Origin: Acidobacteria bacterium Ga0077553
GTDB taxonomy: Bacteria > Acidobacteriota > Terriglobia > Bryobacterales > Bryobacteraceae
DNA length: 35,180 bases
Direction: 5' to 3'
Assembly (NCBI GenBank): GCA_001464575.1
Contig: LNFE01000129.1
Coordinates: forward strand, 1-35,180
Below, piece after piece: positions 1-10,584 of the stretch. The position numbers and the translations under genes are program-made. A model generated the notes under the pieces. The model saw nothing but the letters and a program-made list of their open reading frames with translations, ran no database searches and was not told where the DNA came from. How positions within the stretch are numbered: position 1 is the stretch's first letter; the number at the start of each line of letters is the position of its first letter.

Positions 1-23
1 GGTGTTCATACCGTGAACTTCGT

Positions 24-1646
24 TTACCGGCCGTCGAGTGTTCTCTTGGGCGCCGGGCTCACGGGTAGTGCGATGCTCGGTGCGCTTTCGCTCGCGCTCA
101 TGCTCTGGCGCCGCCGCCGGCAGAGCCACCAACAAGTCACGGCCGCGTAGACACAAAGGAACCCGGCGGCCAGCCCCAAGCTGGCGCCACCCCAGAGCGC
201 CGTTCGGTCCAAGCGCGAGAACATTTCCCTGCCCCCATCGCCATACAAGATCCGCAGCGATGCCCAACCCGCGGAACCGCTAAAGCCTGAGTAAAGCGGA
301 AACAACTTCACAAAGTAAGTCGTAGTCAACAGGTAGAAACTCAGCAGACAGATCCCGGCTGCCAGCCACCGGCCAATTCGCGGCCACGCCCCGCATCCAG
401 CCGCCGCCAGAAGAAATACCCCCGGCAAGAGCCCCGCGGTGTGCCACGAGTTGGCATTCGCCGACACTTCGCCATTCAGCGCCCCGTGCAACACCATCGC
501 ATAGACCGGAATTATCGTAAACAGCGCCGTTCCACCTGCGACAATCCACTCCCCCGAACTACCACCCCGCTGCCAAACCTTTGCCGCCCAAAGCCCCAAG
601 GCGCCCGCCACGAGAGCCAAGTACACATTCAACGTCGCCATCGAGTAAGAGACAAACGAATTGTTTCCGGTCCACAAGCTCGCGCGGGCCATGCCCAGCA
701 CCGACCCTGGCCAGTCCATCTGCCGCGCCATCGCCAGCATCGCGGCGGAGGAAACCGGCCGGACAGCCTCTTGCAAACCGCTCACCGACCCATAAAGCTC
801 AACATTGCGCCAATACCACGGCCCTGCCAGGAAACCGGCCACAACCGCAATCCAGAATCCGTGCCGCCACCCCACCAACAACGCCGCCGGAACGAAAATC
901 AGAAAGTAAGATTTTGTCAGTAAGCCGGCTGCCAGCACGGCACCCAGGACGAGGGCTCGCCGTCGCCCCGGCGAAGCCCAATACGCGTCAGCCGCCAAGA
1001 ATAGCAGTACGATCAAGGGCAGCGCCAGCCAGTCGTTGGCGATGTGGGCCACCGATCCGAACACGTTCTGAAGCGACAAAAAGCAGAAGGCCATCGTTTG
1101 CGTATACGATTCCGGAATCGCCATCCGCCGTCCGAGTAGAGCGAACGCCGCCAGATAGGCAATCACCGCCAGTAGAGCGCCACAGCCTCGCAAAACGAGT
1201 ACCCGGCTCATGAGTGGCATCTCCCGCATCGTTCGGTCAATCGGGGCCAATAGGAGATAGGCCAAGGGTGGTTGCTGGCCCTCGTAGTTGCTCCCGTGCG
1301 CGATCTGCCGGAGTCCGGCCGGCAGATCCCCGAGCGCAAGCCGGCGCCTGCGCTGCTCGGTCGCCGGCAGAGCGAAGTACTCGCTGTAGCTTGTCAACTC
1401 CGGCAGTTTGCGTTCCCAAACCGGGCTAACCGGCGTCAACGCCCACGCGCGGTAGATCTCCTCGCTGAAGGGAGAGACATCAGCGACCGGCCAACCCTGG
1501 CCCGCGGTCAAATGCTGCACGTAGGCATAATGAAACGGTTCGTCATATCCCTCCCATAGCGGCAGGAGGGTGATGTACAGGAGAGCGTGCCCAATGCCGA
1601 AAAGCAGCAGGAAGCACCAGCGCAACCGAGAGGCCAATTCGAACAT
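24..1646 (-). CDS. Multi-pass membrane protein, GT-C glycosyltransferase-like (ArnT/DUF2142 type)
   Basis: Integral membrane protein of about 540 residues with many hydrophobic helices and a short basic tail (CRRRRQS) near the C-terminus. Soon after the first helix is an acidic Asp-Glu pair in the context WEGYDEPFHYAYVQHL. Such a D-E motif in the first extracytoplasmic loop is typical of GT-C enzymes that use polyprenyl-phosphate sugars, so a sugar transferase of the envelope is likely; substrate unknown. An upstream in-frame GTG (at 1667) would add seven residues, but the ATG at 1646 is preferred because a TATTCT hexamer lies 11 nt upstream of it. The gene stands alone, divergent from the B12 operon. 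DUF2142 or a GT39/GT83 family are alternatives I cannot separate by eye. Confidence 0.6.
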   Translation of the reverse strand: MFELASRLRWCFLLLFGIGHALLYITLLPLWEGYDEPFHYAYVQHLTAGQGWPVADVSPFSEEIYRAWALTPVSPVWERKLPELTSYSEYFALPATEQRRRRLALGDLPAGLRQIAHGSNYEGQQPPLAYLLLAPIDRTMREMPLMSRVLVLRGCGALLAVIAYLAAFALLGRRMAIPESYTQTMAFCFLSLQNVFGSVAHIANDWLALPLIVLLFLAADAYWASPGRRRALVLGAVLAAGLLTKSYFLIFVPAALLVGWRHGFWIAVVAGFLAGPWYWRNVELYGSVSGLQEAVRPVSSAAMLAMARQMDWPGSVLGMARASLWTGNNSFVSYSMATLNVYLALVAGALGLWAAKVWQRGGSSGEWIVAGGTALFTIIPVYAMVLHGALNGEVSANANSWHTAGLLPGVFLLAAAGCGAWPRIGRWLAAGICLLSFYLLTTTYFVKLFPLYSGFSGSAGWASLRILYGDGGREMFSRLDRTALWGGASLGLAAGFLCVYAAVTCWWLCRRRRQSMSASESAPSIALPVSPAPKRTLDGR

Positions 1647-1698
1647 AAGCCTAGCCGAGAATACCACCGCCCCGTTTCCGCCGCGTGCTATTCTCTTA

Positions 1699-1884
1699 AC
1701 TTCTGAGGTGCTCCGGCTTTACGGCCGGGGATTAAAAGGGAACCTGGTGCGATTCCAGGACTGCCCCGCAGCGGTAACAGGGAACGAAAGCGGCATTGAC
1801 ACACTGACTCTCGCTAAAGAGTTGGGAAGTAGCCGCCGGTAGGCGAAAGCGCCCTGAAGTCCGAAGACCTGCCCGGAACAGCCA
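1699..1884 (+). promoter_or_regulatory. Cobalamin (B12) riboswitch
   Basis: RNA leader element that binds adenosylcobalamin or a related cobalamin. The 5' AGGTGCTCCGGC segment, the conserved core ACTGCCCCGCAGCGGTAA (about 1760-1777) preceded by a short GGTGCGATTCC hairpin, and the B12 box AAGTCCGAAGACCTGCC (1857-1873) appear in the canonical order. It lies directly upstream of a TonB-dependent receptor and btuFDC genes, its classical location. No U-run follows it, so control is probably at translation: CCTGCCC (1868-1874) in the B12 box can pair perfectly with GGGCAGG (1918-1924), which covers part of the Shine-Dalgarno AGGAG at 1922-1926. Confidence 0.95.
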
Positions 1885-1930
1885 CCCATGGCTGATTTCA
1901 CTATGCCCTCGAGGGAGGGGCAGGAGCGTA

Positions 1931-4249
1931 ATGATTTCTATATTCTTGATTTGCTTTGCCGGTCTTCGCGGCCTCGTGGAAGACCCTCAGGGAAAGCCCG
2001 TTGATGGCGCGGAGGTGCTCCTCTACCGGGGTACCTCAATTGAACGAACGCGGACCCAAGCGGGCCGGTTCGAATTCCCCAACACCGAAGGGCGGGCACT
2101 GATTGAAGTCGCCGCCGAAGGCTTCCGTCGCGTCTCGCGGGAAGTAGAAGATAACCAGGTGATCCGCCTCGAAGTTGCGGGTGTCGACCAACGCATCGTC
2201 ATCACCGCCGAAGGCGCCGCCCAAACGTTCGACGAAGCGGCAAAGTCCACCAGCGTCCTCGACGCCGCCGACCTTTCCCGCCGCAACGAAAACAATGTCG
2301 CCGAAGCGCTGCGCGAAGTCCCCGGACTGCTGATTCGCAATCTCGGCGGGCCCGGACAACTCTCGACCATTCGCACCCGCGGACTCCGGGCGGAAGCCAC
2401 GGCAGTGCTGATCGACGGCCTTCGCTTTCGCGACGTAGCCGCCATCCAAGCCGATGCCAGCGGCTTCATCGGCAACCTGAACATCATCAACCTCAGCCGC
2501 GTCGAGGTCCTGCGCGGGTCAGGATCTTCGCTTTACGGCACCAACGCCGCCGGCGGCACGATTAACCTGGTAACCGATACCGGCGGCGGCCCGGCGCACG
2601 GCGGAATTCTCGTCGAAGGCGGCGGCCTCGGCCTGCTCCGGGCCCGCGCCACCGCAGGCGGCGCCTGGAAGAAACTGGCCTACAGCGCCGGTCTTCTGCA
2701 CATTAACGTGCTCAATGGTATCGACGGCAACGATGCTTCCCGTAGCTCCGGCGCGCAAGGTTTCGCCAAGTACGCCATCGCCTCTTCGGCCTCGCTCTCC
2801 GGCCGCTTATTCGTCTCGGACGACTTCGTCCAGACCAACGCCAGCCCCACCACCAGCGGCATTCCCGCCGCCAACTGGCCCGCCACGGGCATCATCCCGG
2901 CTGTGCCCGGCGCCACTTACTTTCCAGGCCGCGACGACCCCGACAGCCGCCGCTCCGGCCGCTTCTACAGCACCGCCCTCGTCTACCGCCAGCTTCTGGC
3001 GCCCACGGTCGACACCCAGATCAGCTATCAACGCCTCAACACCGCCCGAAACTTCCAAAACGGCCCGGCCGGAGTTGGCTTCCAGCCCGCCGTCCCCAAC
3101 CTCAGTGACTTCGACGGCAACATCGATACCGTCGACGCCCGGCTGAATTGGCGGCCCACCTCCTGGTGGACCGTCACCGGCGGCTACGAGTACGAGAACG
3201 AGAACTACCGGAACGCGGACGACAACCGGGTGAACGGACCATCGCGTGTTGCGGTGGAAACCCGCGCCGCCCAGCGCTCGAACTCGCTCTATTTCGCCAG
3301 CCAAATGGCCTTTGCCGCACGCCGTCTGATCCTGTCCGTCTCTGGCCGTACCCAAGACTTTCGACTCGACCGGCCGCGCTTCCTCTACACCGGCAACGCC
3401 AACAATTACGAGAACGCTGCCGTCGCCACCGCGCCCCGCGCCTGGACCGGCGACGCCGCTCTGGCCTACTTCTTGCCCCGCTCCGGCACCAAGCTGCGCG
3501 CTCACGCCGGCAACGCTTACCGGGCGCCGGGCCTATATGAACGTTACGGCTCGGGCTTCTTCTTCAGTTCCGCCCTCGGCGGGGTCGTCTACAGCCCGTA
3601 CGGCGACCCCCGCCTGGCGCCGGATCGCTACAACTCGGCCGACGGCGGCATTGACCAGTATCTGTTCCGCGATAAACTGCGGCTCAGCGGAACTCTGTTC
3701 TACACGCGCACCGTGTCCAATACCCAATTCGATTCCTCAGCCAGCATCGTCCGTTCCGCCACGGATCCCTTCCGCCGGACCTCCGGCTACTACAACGGCT
3801 CCGGCGGCATCTCCCGCGGCATCGAAACCTCGGTCGAACTCCGCCCGGTCCGCGGCACCATGCTCCGTTCGTCGTATTGGTTCATCAACTCCGATACGGA
3901 CCAGGACCTTACGGTGCGTCGTCTCTGGGACGCACTCGGCATCCCAAGACATTCCTGGAGCGCGGTGGCCACTCAACAGCTTGGCCGCCGAACCGAGCTG
4001 ACGGTGGACCTGTTCCGGTCTTCCAGTTACTACAATGCCTTCTTTGCGGGCTCCGGCAGCCGCGCGTTCCGCTTCGACGGCGCGACCAAGATCGATGTCG
4101 TCCTCAGCCACGAGTTACTCCGGACCGACGCTTACTCGGTCCGGCTGTACGGCAAGGGGGACCAGATCCTGAACCGGACCTACTACGAGAACGGATTCCG
4201 CGCCGCCGGAGCAACCGGCCTCGCCGGCCTACAGGTACAGTTCCGATGA
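1931..4249 (+). CDS. btuB: TonB-dependent outer-membrane cobalamin receptor (BtuB-like)
   Basis: Outer-membrane active transporter, here predicted to bring cobalamin into the periplasm with TonB energy. The 772-residue protein has a short signal peptide (MISIFLICFAG), then a carboxypeptidase-regulatory-like beta-sandwich (about 15-75, motif GLVEDPQGKPVDGAEVLL), a plug domain (about 90-215, with VAEALREVPGLLIR, VLIDGLR and VEVLRGSGSSLYG), and a 22-strand-type barrel. It ends in QVQFR, near the aromatic C-terminus usual for these barrels. The extra N-terminal domain is common in Acidobacteriota receptors. The ATG has a strong purine-rich ribosome site (GGAGGGGCAGGAG). Substrate assignment rests on the upstream B12 riboswitch and the overlapping btuFDC genes. 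A siderophore or corrinoid-variant receptor is the main alternative. Confidence 0.88.
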   Translation: MISIFLICFAGLRGLVEDPQGKPVDGAEVLLYRGTSIERTRTQAGRFEFPNTEGRALIEVAAEGFRRVSREVEDNQVIRLEVAGVDQRIVITAEGAAQTFDEAAKSTSVLDAADLSRRNENNVAEALREVPGLLIRNLGGPGQLSTIRTRGLRAEATAVLIDGLRFRDVAAIQADASGFIGNLNIINLSRVEVLRGSGSSLYGTNAAGGTINLVTDTGGGPAHGGILVEGGGLGLLRARATAGGAWKKLAYSAGLLHINVLNGIDGNDASRSSGAQGFAKYAIASSASLSGRLFVSDDFVQTNASPTTSGIPAANWPATGIIPAVPGATYFPGRDDPDSRRSGRFYSTALVYRQLLAPTVDTQISYQRLNTARNFQNGPAGVGFQPAVPNLSDFDGNIDTVDARLNWRPTSWWTVTGGYEYENENYRNADDNRVNGPSRVAVETRAAQRSNSLYFASQMAFAARRLILSVSGRTQDFRLDRPRFLYTGNANNYENAAVATAPRAWTGDAALAYFLPRSGTKLRAHAGNAYRAPGLYERYGSGFFFSSALGGVVYSPYGDPRLAPDRYNSADGGIDQYLFRDKLRLSGTLFYTRTVSNTQFDSSASIVRSATDPFRRTSGYYNGSGGISRGIETSVELRPVRGTMLRSSYWFINSDTDQDLTVRRLWDALGIPRHSWSAVATQQLGRRTELTVDLFRSSSYYNAFFAGSGSRAFRFDGATKIDVVLSHELLRTDAYSVRLYGKGDQILNRTYYENGFRAAGATGLAGLQVQFR

Positions 4250-5057
4250 TCTGGCTGCTTCTGCTGGCGGCGGCAATTCCGGAGCGGATCGTCTCGACGG
4301 CGCCCAGCTTCACGGAGATGCTCTTCGCCGCCGGCGCCGGGGATAAGGTGGTGGCAGTGTCGTCCTACTGCCACTTCCCTGCCTCGGTGGAGCGCCTTCC
4401 CCGCATCGGCACGTACCTCGAGCCCAACGTGGAGGCGATCATTCGCCTCCGCCCGGACCTTGTTCTGGTCCACGCCGAGCATCCGCAAATCGTTCGCCAA
4501 CTGAAAGCCGCCGGTATCTCGACGCTGTCCCTGCGCAATACCAGCCTCGAAGAGACCTTGCTCTCCGCCGCGGAGATCGGCCGCGCCATCGGCCGGCCAC
4601 GCGAAGGCCTCGCTCTCGAAGCCAAGCTCCGCAACGGCCTTGCCGAGATGCGGAAACGAACCGCCAGCCCCAAGCCCAGGACCCTGCTCTTCATCGTCGG
4701 CCGCACACCTGGCCGCCTCGATGGCATGTTAGCGGTCGGCAAGGGGTCCTATCTCAACGACCTGATCAGCGCCGCGGGCGGCCGCAATGTCCTGGCCGAT
4801 TCGCCGGTCGCCTATCCCAAAATCTCGGTCGAGGGCATCCTCCGGCTCAACCCCGATGTCATCGTCGACATGGGCGATATGACGGAGACCAAGGGGGTTT
4901 CCGCCGCGCATATTAACGAAGTGGTCCGCCTGTGGAGCGCGGTTCCCGGCCTTCGCGCCGTACAGAATAAGAAGGTTTTCGCCGTGGCCTCGGATATCTA
5001 TGTGGTTCCCGGACCGCGCGTACTGGAGGCGGCGGCGGCCTTTCGGAGGATGCTGGA

Positions 5058-5061
<4 letters not shown>
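4246..5061 (+). CDS. btuF: Periplasmic cobalamin-binding protein (BtuF-like)
   Basis: Class III solute-binding protein that would hand cobalamin from the receptor to the BtuCD permease. It begins with a short hydrophobic signal (MIWLLLLAAA) without a lipobox Cys, so it is likely soluble in the periplasm. The first lobe starts RIVSTAPSFTEMLFAAGAGD and continues with IGTYLEPNVEAIIRLRPDLVL; the second lobe includes LNDLISAAGGRNVLAD and ISVEGILRLNPDVIV, all classical for the BtuF/FepB-type fold. The chosen ATG overlaps the btuB stop as ATGA. An upstream-extended reading would begin inside btuB and has no signal peptide. Length (271 residues) is normal. Confidence 0.9.
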
Positions 5062-5817
<756 letters not shown>

Positions 5818-5828
<11 letters not shown>

Positions 5829-6798
5829 TCCGCGCCGTCAGGTTGGCTCTGCTGTCCTCGTAGCGACGTTCGCCGCGCTCGCCATCGCGGCCATTAGCCC
5901 ACTGCTCGGCGGCTCCGGGATGGACTACGGCCGGCTCTGGCGGGGCGAGTCGCCGGACTGGGAGATTTTCGTCAATCTTCGTGTCCCCCGGACGGTGCTT
6001 GCCTTCCTTGCGGGGGCGGCGCTTTCGGTGGCCGGAGCCCTGTACCAGGCGGTACTTCGGGAAGCCTTGGCCACGCCTTCCAGCCTCGGGGTCACCTCCG
6101 CCGCAGCCCTGGGAGCGGTGGCGGCCATTGCCCTCGGCAGCGGCGAGGAGACCGGCTTCCCGCTCGTTTGGGCGGCGGCCCTGGCAGGCTCCGGAGTGGT
6201 CATCGCCCTCGTCGCCGCACTCGGCCGTGTCAAACGATTCACGGCCTTTACGCTGCTCTTGACTGGCATCGCGCTGAGTGGCATCTGCACCGCGATTATC
6301 CTGCTGCTGCATAGCCTCGCCGGCATCACACGCTCGTTTCAGATCGCACATTGGCTGATGGGCGGCATTGACGCCGTCGAATACCCGGTGCTCGGTTGGC
6401 TGGCGGGTGCCATCGCGCTGGGAACTTGGTGGAGCATCCGGCAGGCGCGCGTCCTGAACGTCTTGATGCTGGGCGAAGCCTGGGCGGCCGGTCGCGGCGT
6501 CGATTGCCGGCGCGTCACCTGGCAGGGGTTCGCCGTGGGAGCTCTTTTGGTCGGCTCGGTCACCGCGGTCACCGGACCCATCGGCTTCGTCGGCCTGATT
6601 GTGCCCCATCTGCTCCGCCGCATTTTGGGCCCGGACTATCGGCTGCTCATCCCCGTATGCTGGCTCGGCGGTGGCGCTTTCCTGGTGGTGTGCGACACCA
6701 TTTCCCGCAGTGTGCTCGCACCCGTCGAAATCCCGGTCGGCGTCACGACGGCGCTGCTCGGCGGACCCTTCTTCGTCTGGTTGCTCTGGAGCCGGTAG
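5818..6798 (+). CDS. btuC: Cobalamin ABC transporter permease (BtuC/FecCD family)
   Basis: Inner-membrane permease, 326 residues, about ten hydrophobic helices. It carries the FecCD family signatures LRVPRTVLAFLAGAALSVAG, SLGVTSAAALGA, the helix following TGPIGFVGLIVPHLLR, and a terminal PVEIPVGVTTALLGGPFF. The start chosen is the ATG at 5818, which overlaps the 3' end of btuD by 11 nt and gives MAADPRRQVG before the first helix; a longer open frame upstream lies inside btuD. It completes the import operon. The stop is only 9 nt from the stop of the convergent gene, and GTAGC (6795-6799) and GCTAC (6807-6811) form a small inverted repeat across the junction. Confidence 0.9.
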
Positions 6799-6807
6799 CC
6801 CGGCGCG

Positions 6808-7392
6808 CTACTTCACTCCGAGTTGCAGCGCGCCGGCTACGCCAATCCAGACCAGCGAAACCATCAGGAGACCCGCCCACCCCAGATAAGCGATCGCCAA
6901 CGAAGACTCCAGATTTTCCACCTGTTCGTCAATCGAAACGATGGGCCGATTCCAATGCAGCGCGGCGGCGATCGCCAAGGCATGTTGGCGGACGGCGTCA
7001 TCCGGAGCGTGCTCTTCGGTCAGGTCCAGGCAAGCCCCGTCCGTTCTCAGAACCCCCGCCGCCAGATATTCGACCTGAGAACCTTTAATCCGCTGCTCCA
7101 CCCTACGGACGTAGACCTCGGCAATATGCTCCCGGAGCACCGGAGGCGCTTGGGGCCCCACCGGCAAGGGGCCCTTCCGCATCCAGACCCCGCGGGCAGT
7201 GACTTCAATCCGGACGCGGTTCACAAAGCAGACGAGCGTCCCATAAATGAACAAGGCCATCACCGGCCCGAGCTGCCAAACCGACGCCCAGCCACCGTCA
7301 AGCGCCGGCCAGATAAACCAAGCAGCCAGCGGCGGCAAGACGAGAGCGATGGACAGCGGGCAAGAACGGAAGTTTCGGCGGTAAGTGCTCAC
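6808..7392 (-). CDS. Small membrane protein with a PH-like cytoplasmic domain, function unknown
   Basis: A 194-residue protein with two hydrophobic segments near the N-terminus (about 13-30 and 42-60), a soluble middle part rich in beta-like alternation (VRIEVTARGVWMRK...VLREHIAEVYVRRVEQ), and one C-terminal helix (LAIAYLGWAGLLMVSLVWIGVAGAL). The arrangement two helices/beta domain resembles bacterial PH-domain membrane proteins, but I do not recognise a specific family. It lies 33 nt downstream of the kinase-pyrophosphorylase fusion gene on the same strand and is probably the last gene of that operon. No functional residues can be named. Confidence 0.6.
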   Translation of the reverse strand: MSTYRRNFRSCPLSIALVLPPLAAWFIWPALDGGWASVWQLGPVMALFIYGTLVCFVNRVRIEVTARGVWMRKGPLPVGPQAPPVLREHIAEVYVRRVEQRIKGSQVEYLAAGVLRTDGACLDLTEEHAPDDAVRQHALAIAAALHWNRPIVSIDEQVENLESSLAIAYLGWAGLLMVSLVWIGVAGALQLGVK

Positions 7393-7425
7393 ATTGCTCC
7401 GGGCGCAATTCCCGCCGCAAATCGA

Positions 7426-10400
7426 TCACTGCAGCAGAGCAACCACAGCGGCGGCGGAGCCGTCCCGCACCCAGGCGTCTAACTGGGCGACGTCCTTCAA
7501 CTGCTGGCCCCGTTGGCGGCTCACCTCGACATAGCGGCAGCCGAACTCCTCGAGGGAGGTCATATCCCCCCACAGGCGTTCGAACTGGGCGACCGGGAAA
7601 ACATCCTCCTGCCCCCGGCCCCAGCGCCGCTTGACTTCTTTGATCGTGACGTAGCTGGGCATCCGCTGCGCCGTCCTGCGAACAGCGGCAGTCACCAGAT
7701 TCGCGTCCGCCAACTGTTGCCGGGTCAGACCGAACACCCGCAGCAGGGCGTCGATGGTGATCCAATAACTGCCCGTGTTGTAATAACGCAAACCGAACTC
7801 CACCCGCTCGTCGGGCAGGCACAAACCCTCCACAAGGCGTGGCTTGCCGTTCACCAAAGCCAAGCCTCCCCCATGGTCGTCGTATTGGCGGCCAATCACT
7901 TCAACGGTCATCCCCGCGCCGCTGGCGATATGTTGCCCCAGCAAGTCCGGCGCCGGGGTGGCGCCCAAAGTGTCGATGTTATGCAGGAACAGATAGTCCA
8001 ATTCGGGACGTTCCGCCAAGAGCTCCGCCAGCGTCCCATTGCGCAATAGATTCGGCACTTCGTACCAGTGGCCCACCGGGTGGATACACTGAGAAGCCAG
8101 ATTGTCCGTATAGTCGCTCGCCTCCCCGGCGCTGCGCACCCATTGCAACAAACTGGCCCGGCCGCTCTCCCTCACCTTTTGCTTTTGCGCGTCCAGCTGC
8201 TGTTGCGGCAACACCTCCCACAGATAGCGGAGATCGGCCACCGTGGGTACCATTCGCAGGCCGATGCTCCTGCCGGACGAAACCCGGGCCCCGGTGGCCG
8301 CGATCGGAGCATAGGTGAGGTAACTCGTAGTCACCACATGCGGCACCCCGGCCCGTCTGGCTTTCTCCCGTTGAATATCGAGAAAGCTCCAATACCGGCC
8401 GCCAATCCGATGGAACGGATGCAACGCCTTCACGACCCCGGCGCCCTTCGTCCACCGGCTGCCCACGCCACCCGCCATGGTCACCATCGCCAACCGGCCG
8501 CCTTGCAGCGCCGCCGCGCCCACCCGGGCTTCCCCGCCGGTTACTACGGCCACGTGCTCCGCCCGCACGTCCTCAATCATCGTATTCGCGGGAAGCCGGT
8601 TCTGCGCCAAGCCCACGCGCCCCGCCCGATAGTCGGCGCGCAACTGCTCATGCGCGGCCACGTCAAACCCGTTCGCCGCCAGCAGTTCCGCCAACTCCGC
8701 TCCGGCGGTGCCAGCCGATTCCGCCTCTTTCGGAATCATTCGCTCAAACAAGGCTTCCGTCTGGTTGCCATAGCGCTGGGCGAAGCGCGTCAATTCTCCG
8801 CGGCGTTCGGCGGTCAGCAGACGCGCTTCGCGTCGCAGATCGCCCGGCGCCCGCAGCAGGTAGTACGGCGCGCTGAGCAGGGCGTCCTGACCATGCCGGA
8901 GCTCCGCCATGGTCCCGTTCTCATTGATGGTGAAGTCGTAGACGACCGGCTCCACGGCAAACGGGAAACTCGATTCCATGGCCCGCTTCGTCTCAGAGAG
9001 AATTCGCGGCATCACCTCGAGAGCCGCCGGGCGCACCGCGGGATCAAACACGAAACCCATCCCTCCGCCGCTCATGCCCCCCAGCATCCAGAAGCCCCAA
9101 AACCCAGCGCCAAACTGAGACCGGCATTGCGCGATCAGCGCTTCGGTATAGGCGTTTCCGGCCCACGGGATGATGGACTGAATCGGCCCATCGTAGTTGG
9201 CCTGCGTCAACGCCGCCAGCCGCTGCACGTCGCCTTCGCGCAAGGCCGCCTGCAACTCATCGAGAAGACGGATGGCTTCCTGCCGTCCATCCCACTCTTT
9301 CCCGCTCCGGAGCAGATACCGTTCCGTACACATCTCGAGAATCGGCCCCACGTCCTGGCTCATGCCGCCGTGCACCAGCACCAGCGACTCTTCCAATCGC
9401 CGTCGCGCCGCCACCGGAACTTCGTCCAGCAAGCGGTGCCGCGGCAACAGCCGCCCCCGGCTGATCCCAAACTCGGGATCTCCCGCCCCGGCCTCTTCGG
9501 CCGCGATCAACTTGATCCCCGGCCAAACACCGCCGGAATCCTGCCATCCGCCCCCGCTACCGCCGAGCCACTCGCCAAGGATCGCCCGCGCCGCCACTTG
9601 CCGCCGATCGTCTTCTTCGAGCGGTCCCGTGATGGTCCGGATCTGCCCCGTCGCCCGCATGCAGAGCGCAATCAGGCAGGCGAGCAGATTCGTGCTCACC
9701 GCAAAGCGGCTGCCCTTGGGGATATCGTTCACCTGGCTGACCAACTCAATGCCGCAGCCGTCGCGGCCAATCAGGCGTCCCAGAACGTCGGCCAGCTTCT
9801 GGCCACTGCCTTCGAGTCCGGCCGGAATCAATCCGCTCGCGATCACAGCCGCCTTCAGCAGACCGAGGTAGTCCCGCGCAAAGTCGAATACCTCTTCAAT
9901 CGAAGAGACATCTAGCACGGGCTCATCAATCACCCGCAGAAACGCCTCCACCGGCGGCCGCGTAGCCGCACCCGTGCCCCGCACGGCCAGGTCCACCGAG
10001 ATGTTGATCACCCGGGCGCCCTCCGGATAGTCCATCGCCAGGAAGAAGATGTCGCTCCAAGCGCTGTGGCTCAGATCCATGCGAACGGGAGTCGTCTCGT
10101 GCAGCACGGGAAATGGGCCGGGCGTGCGCAGCTCCGGACGCAATCGGAGCGGATAGTCGGCCAGATGGCCGGTGCGGAACATCCACTGGTTGCCGGGGAA
10201 TCGGCGAACGCTTTGGCGCACCTGGTCGGCGAGGGTCTGGAAGGCCAGGCCGCGGTAGGCGGTGGCCAGCGCGCTGCTGATCGCCGGGCTGGCTACGCCC
10301 GTTTCAAGCAACTCCGCAATAGCTTGTTCGAACCGGCGGCCGCGAATATGCTCAATGGCCCGGTACGGAATCAGCGCGGTGGCAAGGGCGGCGGGGCCGA

Positions 10401-10584
10401 TAGCAAAACGGTGCAGTGTTGAGAGAAACACCAGCGCCCGGACGCGCTCGTAAAGATTCGTCGCGTCCTTCCGGAACGCTTCGAGGCGCGACGCTTCGGC
10501 CACCAGTTCGGCCAATTGCTTGCCCGCGGTCCATTCTTCAAACGGCGCGTGCGCCTTGGTCACAATGCGGTCTACGAGCGTCAT
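7426..10584 (-). CDS. Fusion protein: fucokinase-like GHMP kinase + UDPGP-type sugar-1-phosphate uridylyltransferase
   Basis: A 1052-residue protein with three parts. Residues 1-160 are helical with no recognised family. Residues about 166-560 resemble L-fucokinase-type GHMP kinases: PVRMDLSHSAWSD (166-178) followed by a VINISVDL strand, the P-loop-like IPKGSRFAVSTN (288-299), GGGWQDSGG (344-352) followed by PGIK, and GGMSGGGMGF (502-511). Residues about 696-1040 resemble eukaryotic-type UDP-glucose/UDP-sugar pyrophosphorylases: MAGGVGSR (703-710), HPVGHWYEVPNLL (835-847) and HNIDTLGA (868-875). By family knowledge such a pair would phosphorylate a free sugar at C1 and activate it to a nucleotide sugar. 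The kinase P-loop deviates from GSGLGTSS, so kinase activity is uncertain. Its start overlaps the stop of the upstream GalU-like gene (ATGA). Sugar identity unknown. Confidence 0.75.
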   Translation of the reverse strand: MTLVDRIVTKAHAPFEEWTAGKQLAELVAEASRLEAFRKDATNLYERVRALVFLSTLHRFAIGPAALATALIPYRAIEHIRGRRFEQAIAELLETGVASPAISSALATAYRGLAFQTLADQVRQSVRRFPGNQWMFRTGHLADYPLRLRPELRTPGPFPVLHETTPVRMDLSHSAWSDIFFLAMDYPEGARVINISVDLAVRGTGAATRPPVEAFLRVIDEPVLDVSSIEEVFDFARDYLGLLKAAVIASGLIPAGLEGSGQKLADVLGRLIGRDGCGIELVSQVNDIPKGSRFAVSTNLLACLIALCMRATGQIRTITGPLEEDDRRQVAARAILGEWLGGSGGGWQDSGGVWPGIKLIAAEEAGAGDPEFGISRGRLLPRHRLLDEVPVAARRRLEESLVLVHGGMSQDVGPILEMCTERYLLRSGKEWDGRQEAIRLLDELQAALREGDVQRLAALTQANYDGPIQSIIPWAGNAYTEALIAQCRSQFGAGFWGFWMLGGMSGGGMGFVFDPAVRPAALEVMPRILSETKRAMESSFPFAVEPVVYDFTINENGTMAELRHGQDALLSAPYYLLRAPGDLRREARLLTAERRGELTRFAQRYGNQTEALFERMIPKEAESAGTAGAELAELLAANGFDVAAHEQLRADYRAGRVGLAQNRLPANTMIEDVRAEHVAVVTGGEARVGAAALQGGRLAMVTMAGGVGSRWTKGAGVVKALHPFHRIGGRYWSFLDIQREKARRAGVPHVVTTSYLTYAPIAATGARVSSGRSIGLRMVPTVADLRYLWEVLPQQQLDAQKQKVRESGRASLLQWVRSAGEASDYTDNLASQCIHPVGHWYEVPNLLRNGTLAELLAERPELDYLFLHNIDTLGATPAPDLLGQHIASGAGMTVEVIGRQYDDHGGGLALVNGKPRLVEGLCLPDERVEFGLRYYNTGSYWITIDALLRVFGLTRQQLADANLVTAAVRRTAQRMPSYVTIKEVKRRWGRGQEDVFPVAQFERLWGDMTSLEEFGCRYVEVSRQRGQQLKDVAQLDAWVRDGSAAAVVALLQ

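Noticed and set aside
8068..9915. A 615-codon open frame on the plus strand
   Set aside because: It is fully antisense to the kinase-pyrophosphorylase gene, has Pro/Arg/His-rich low-quality sequence and no recognisable domain; a codon-bias shadow.
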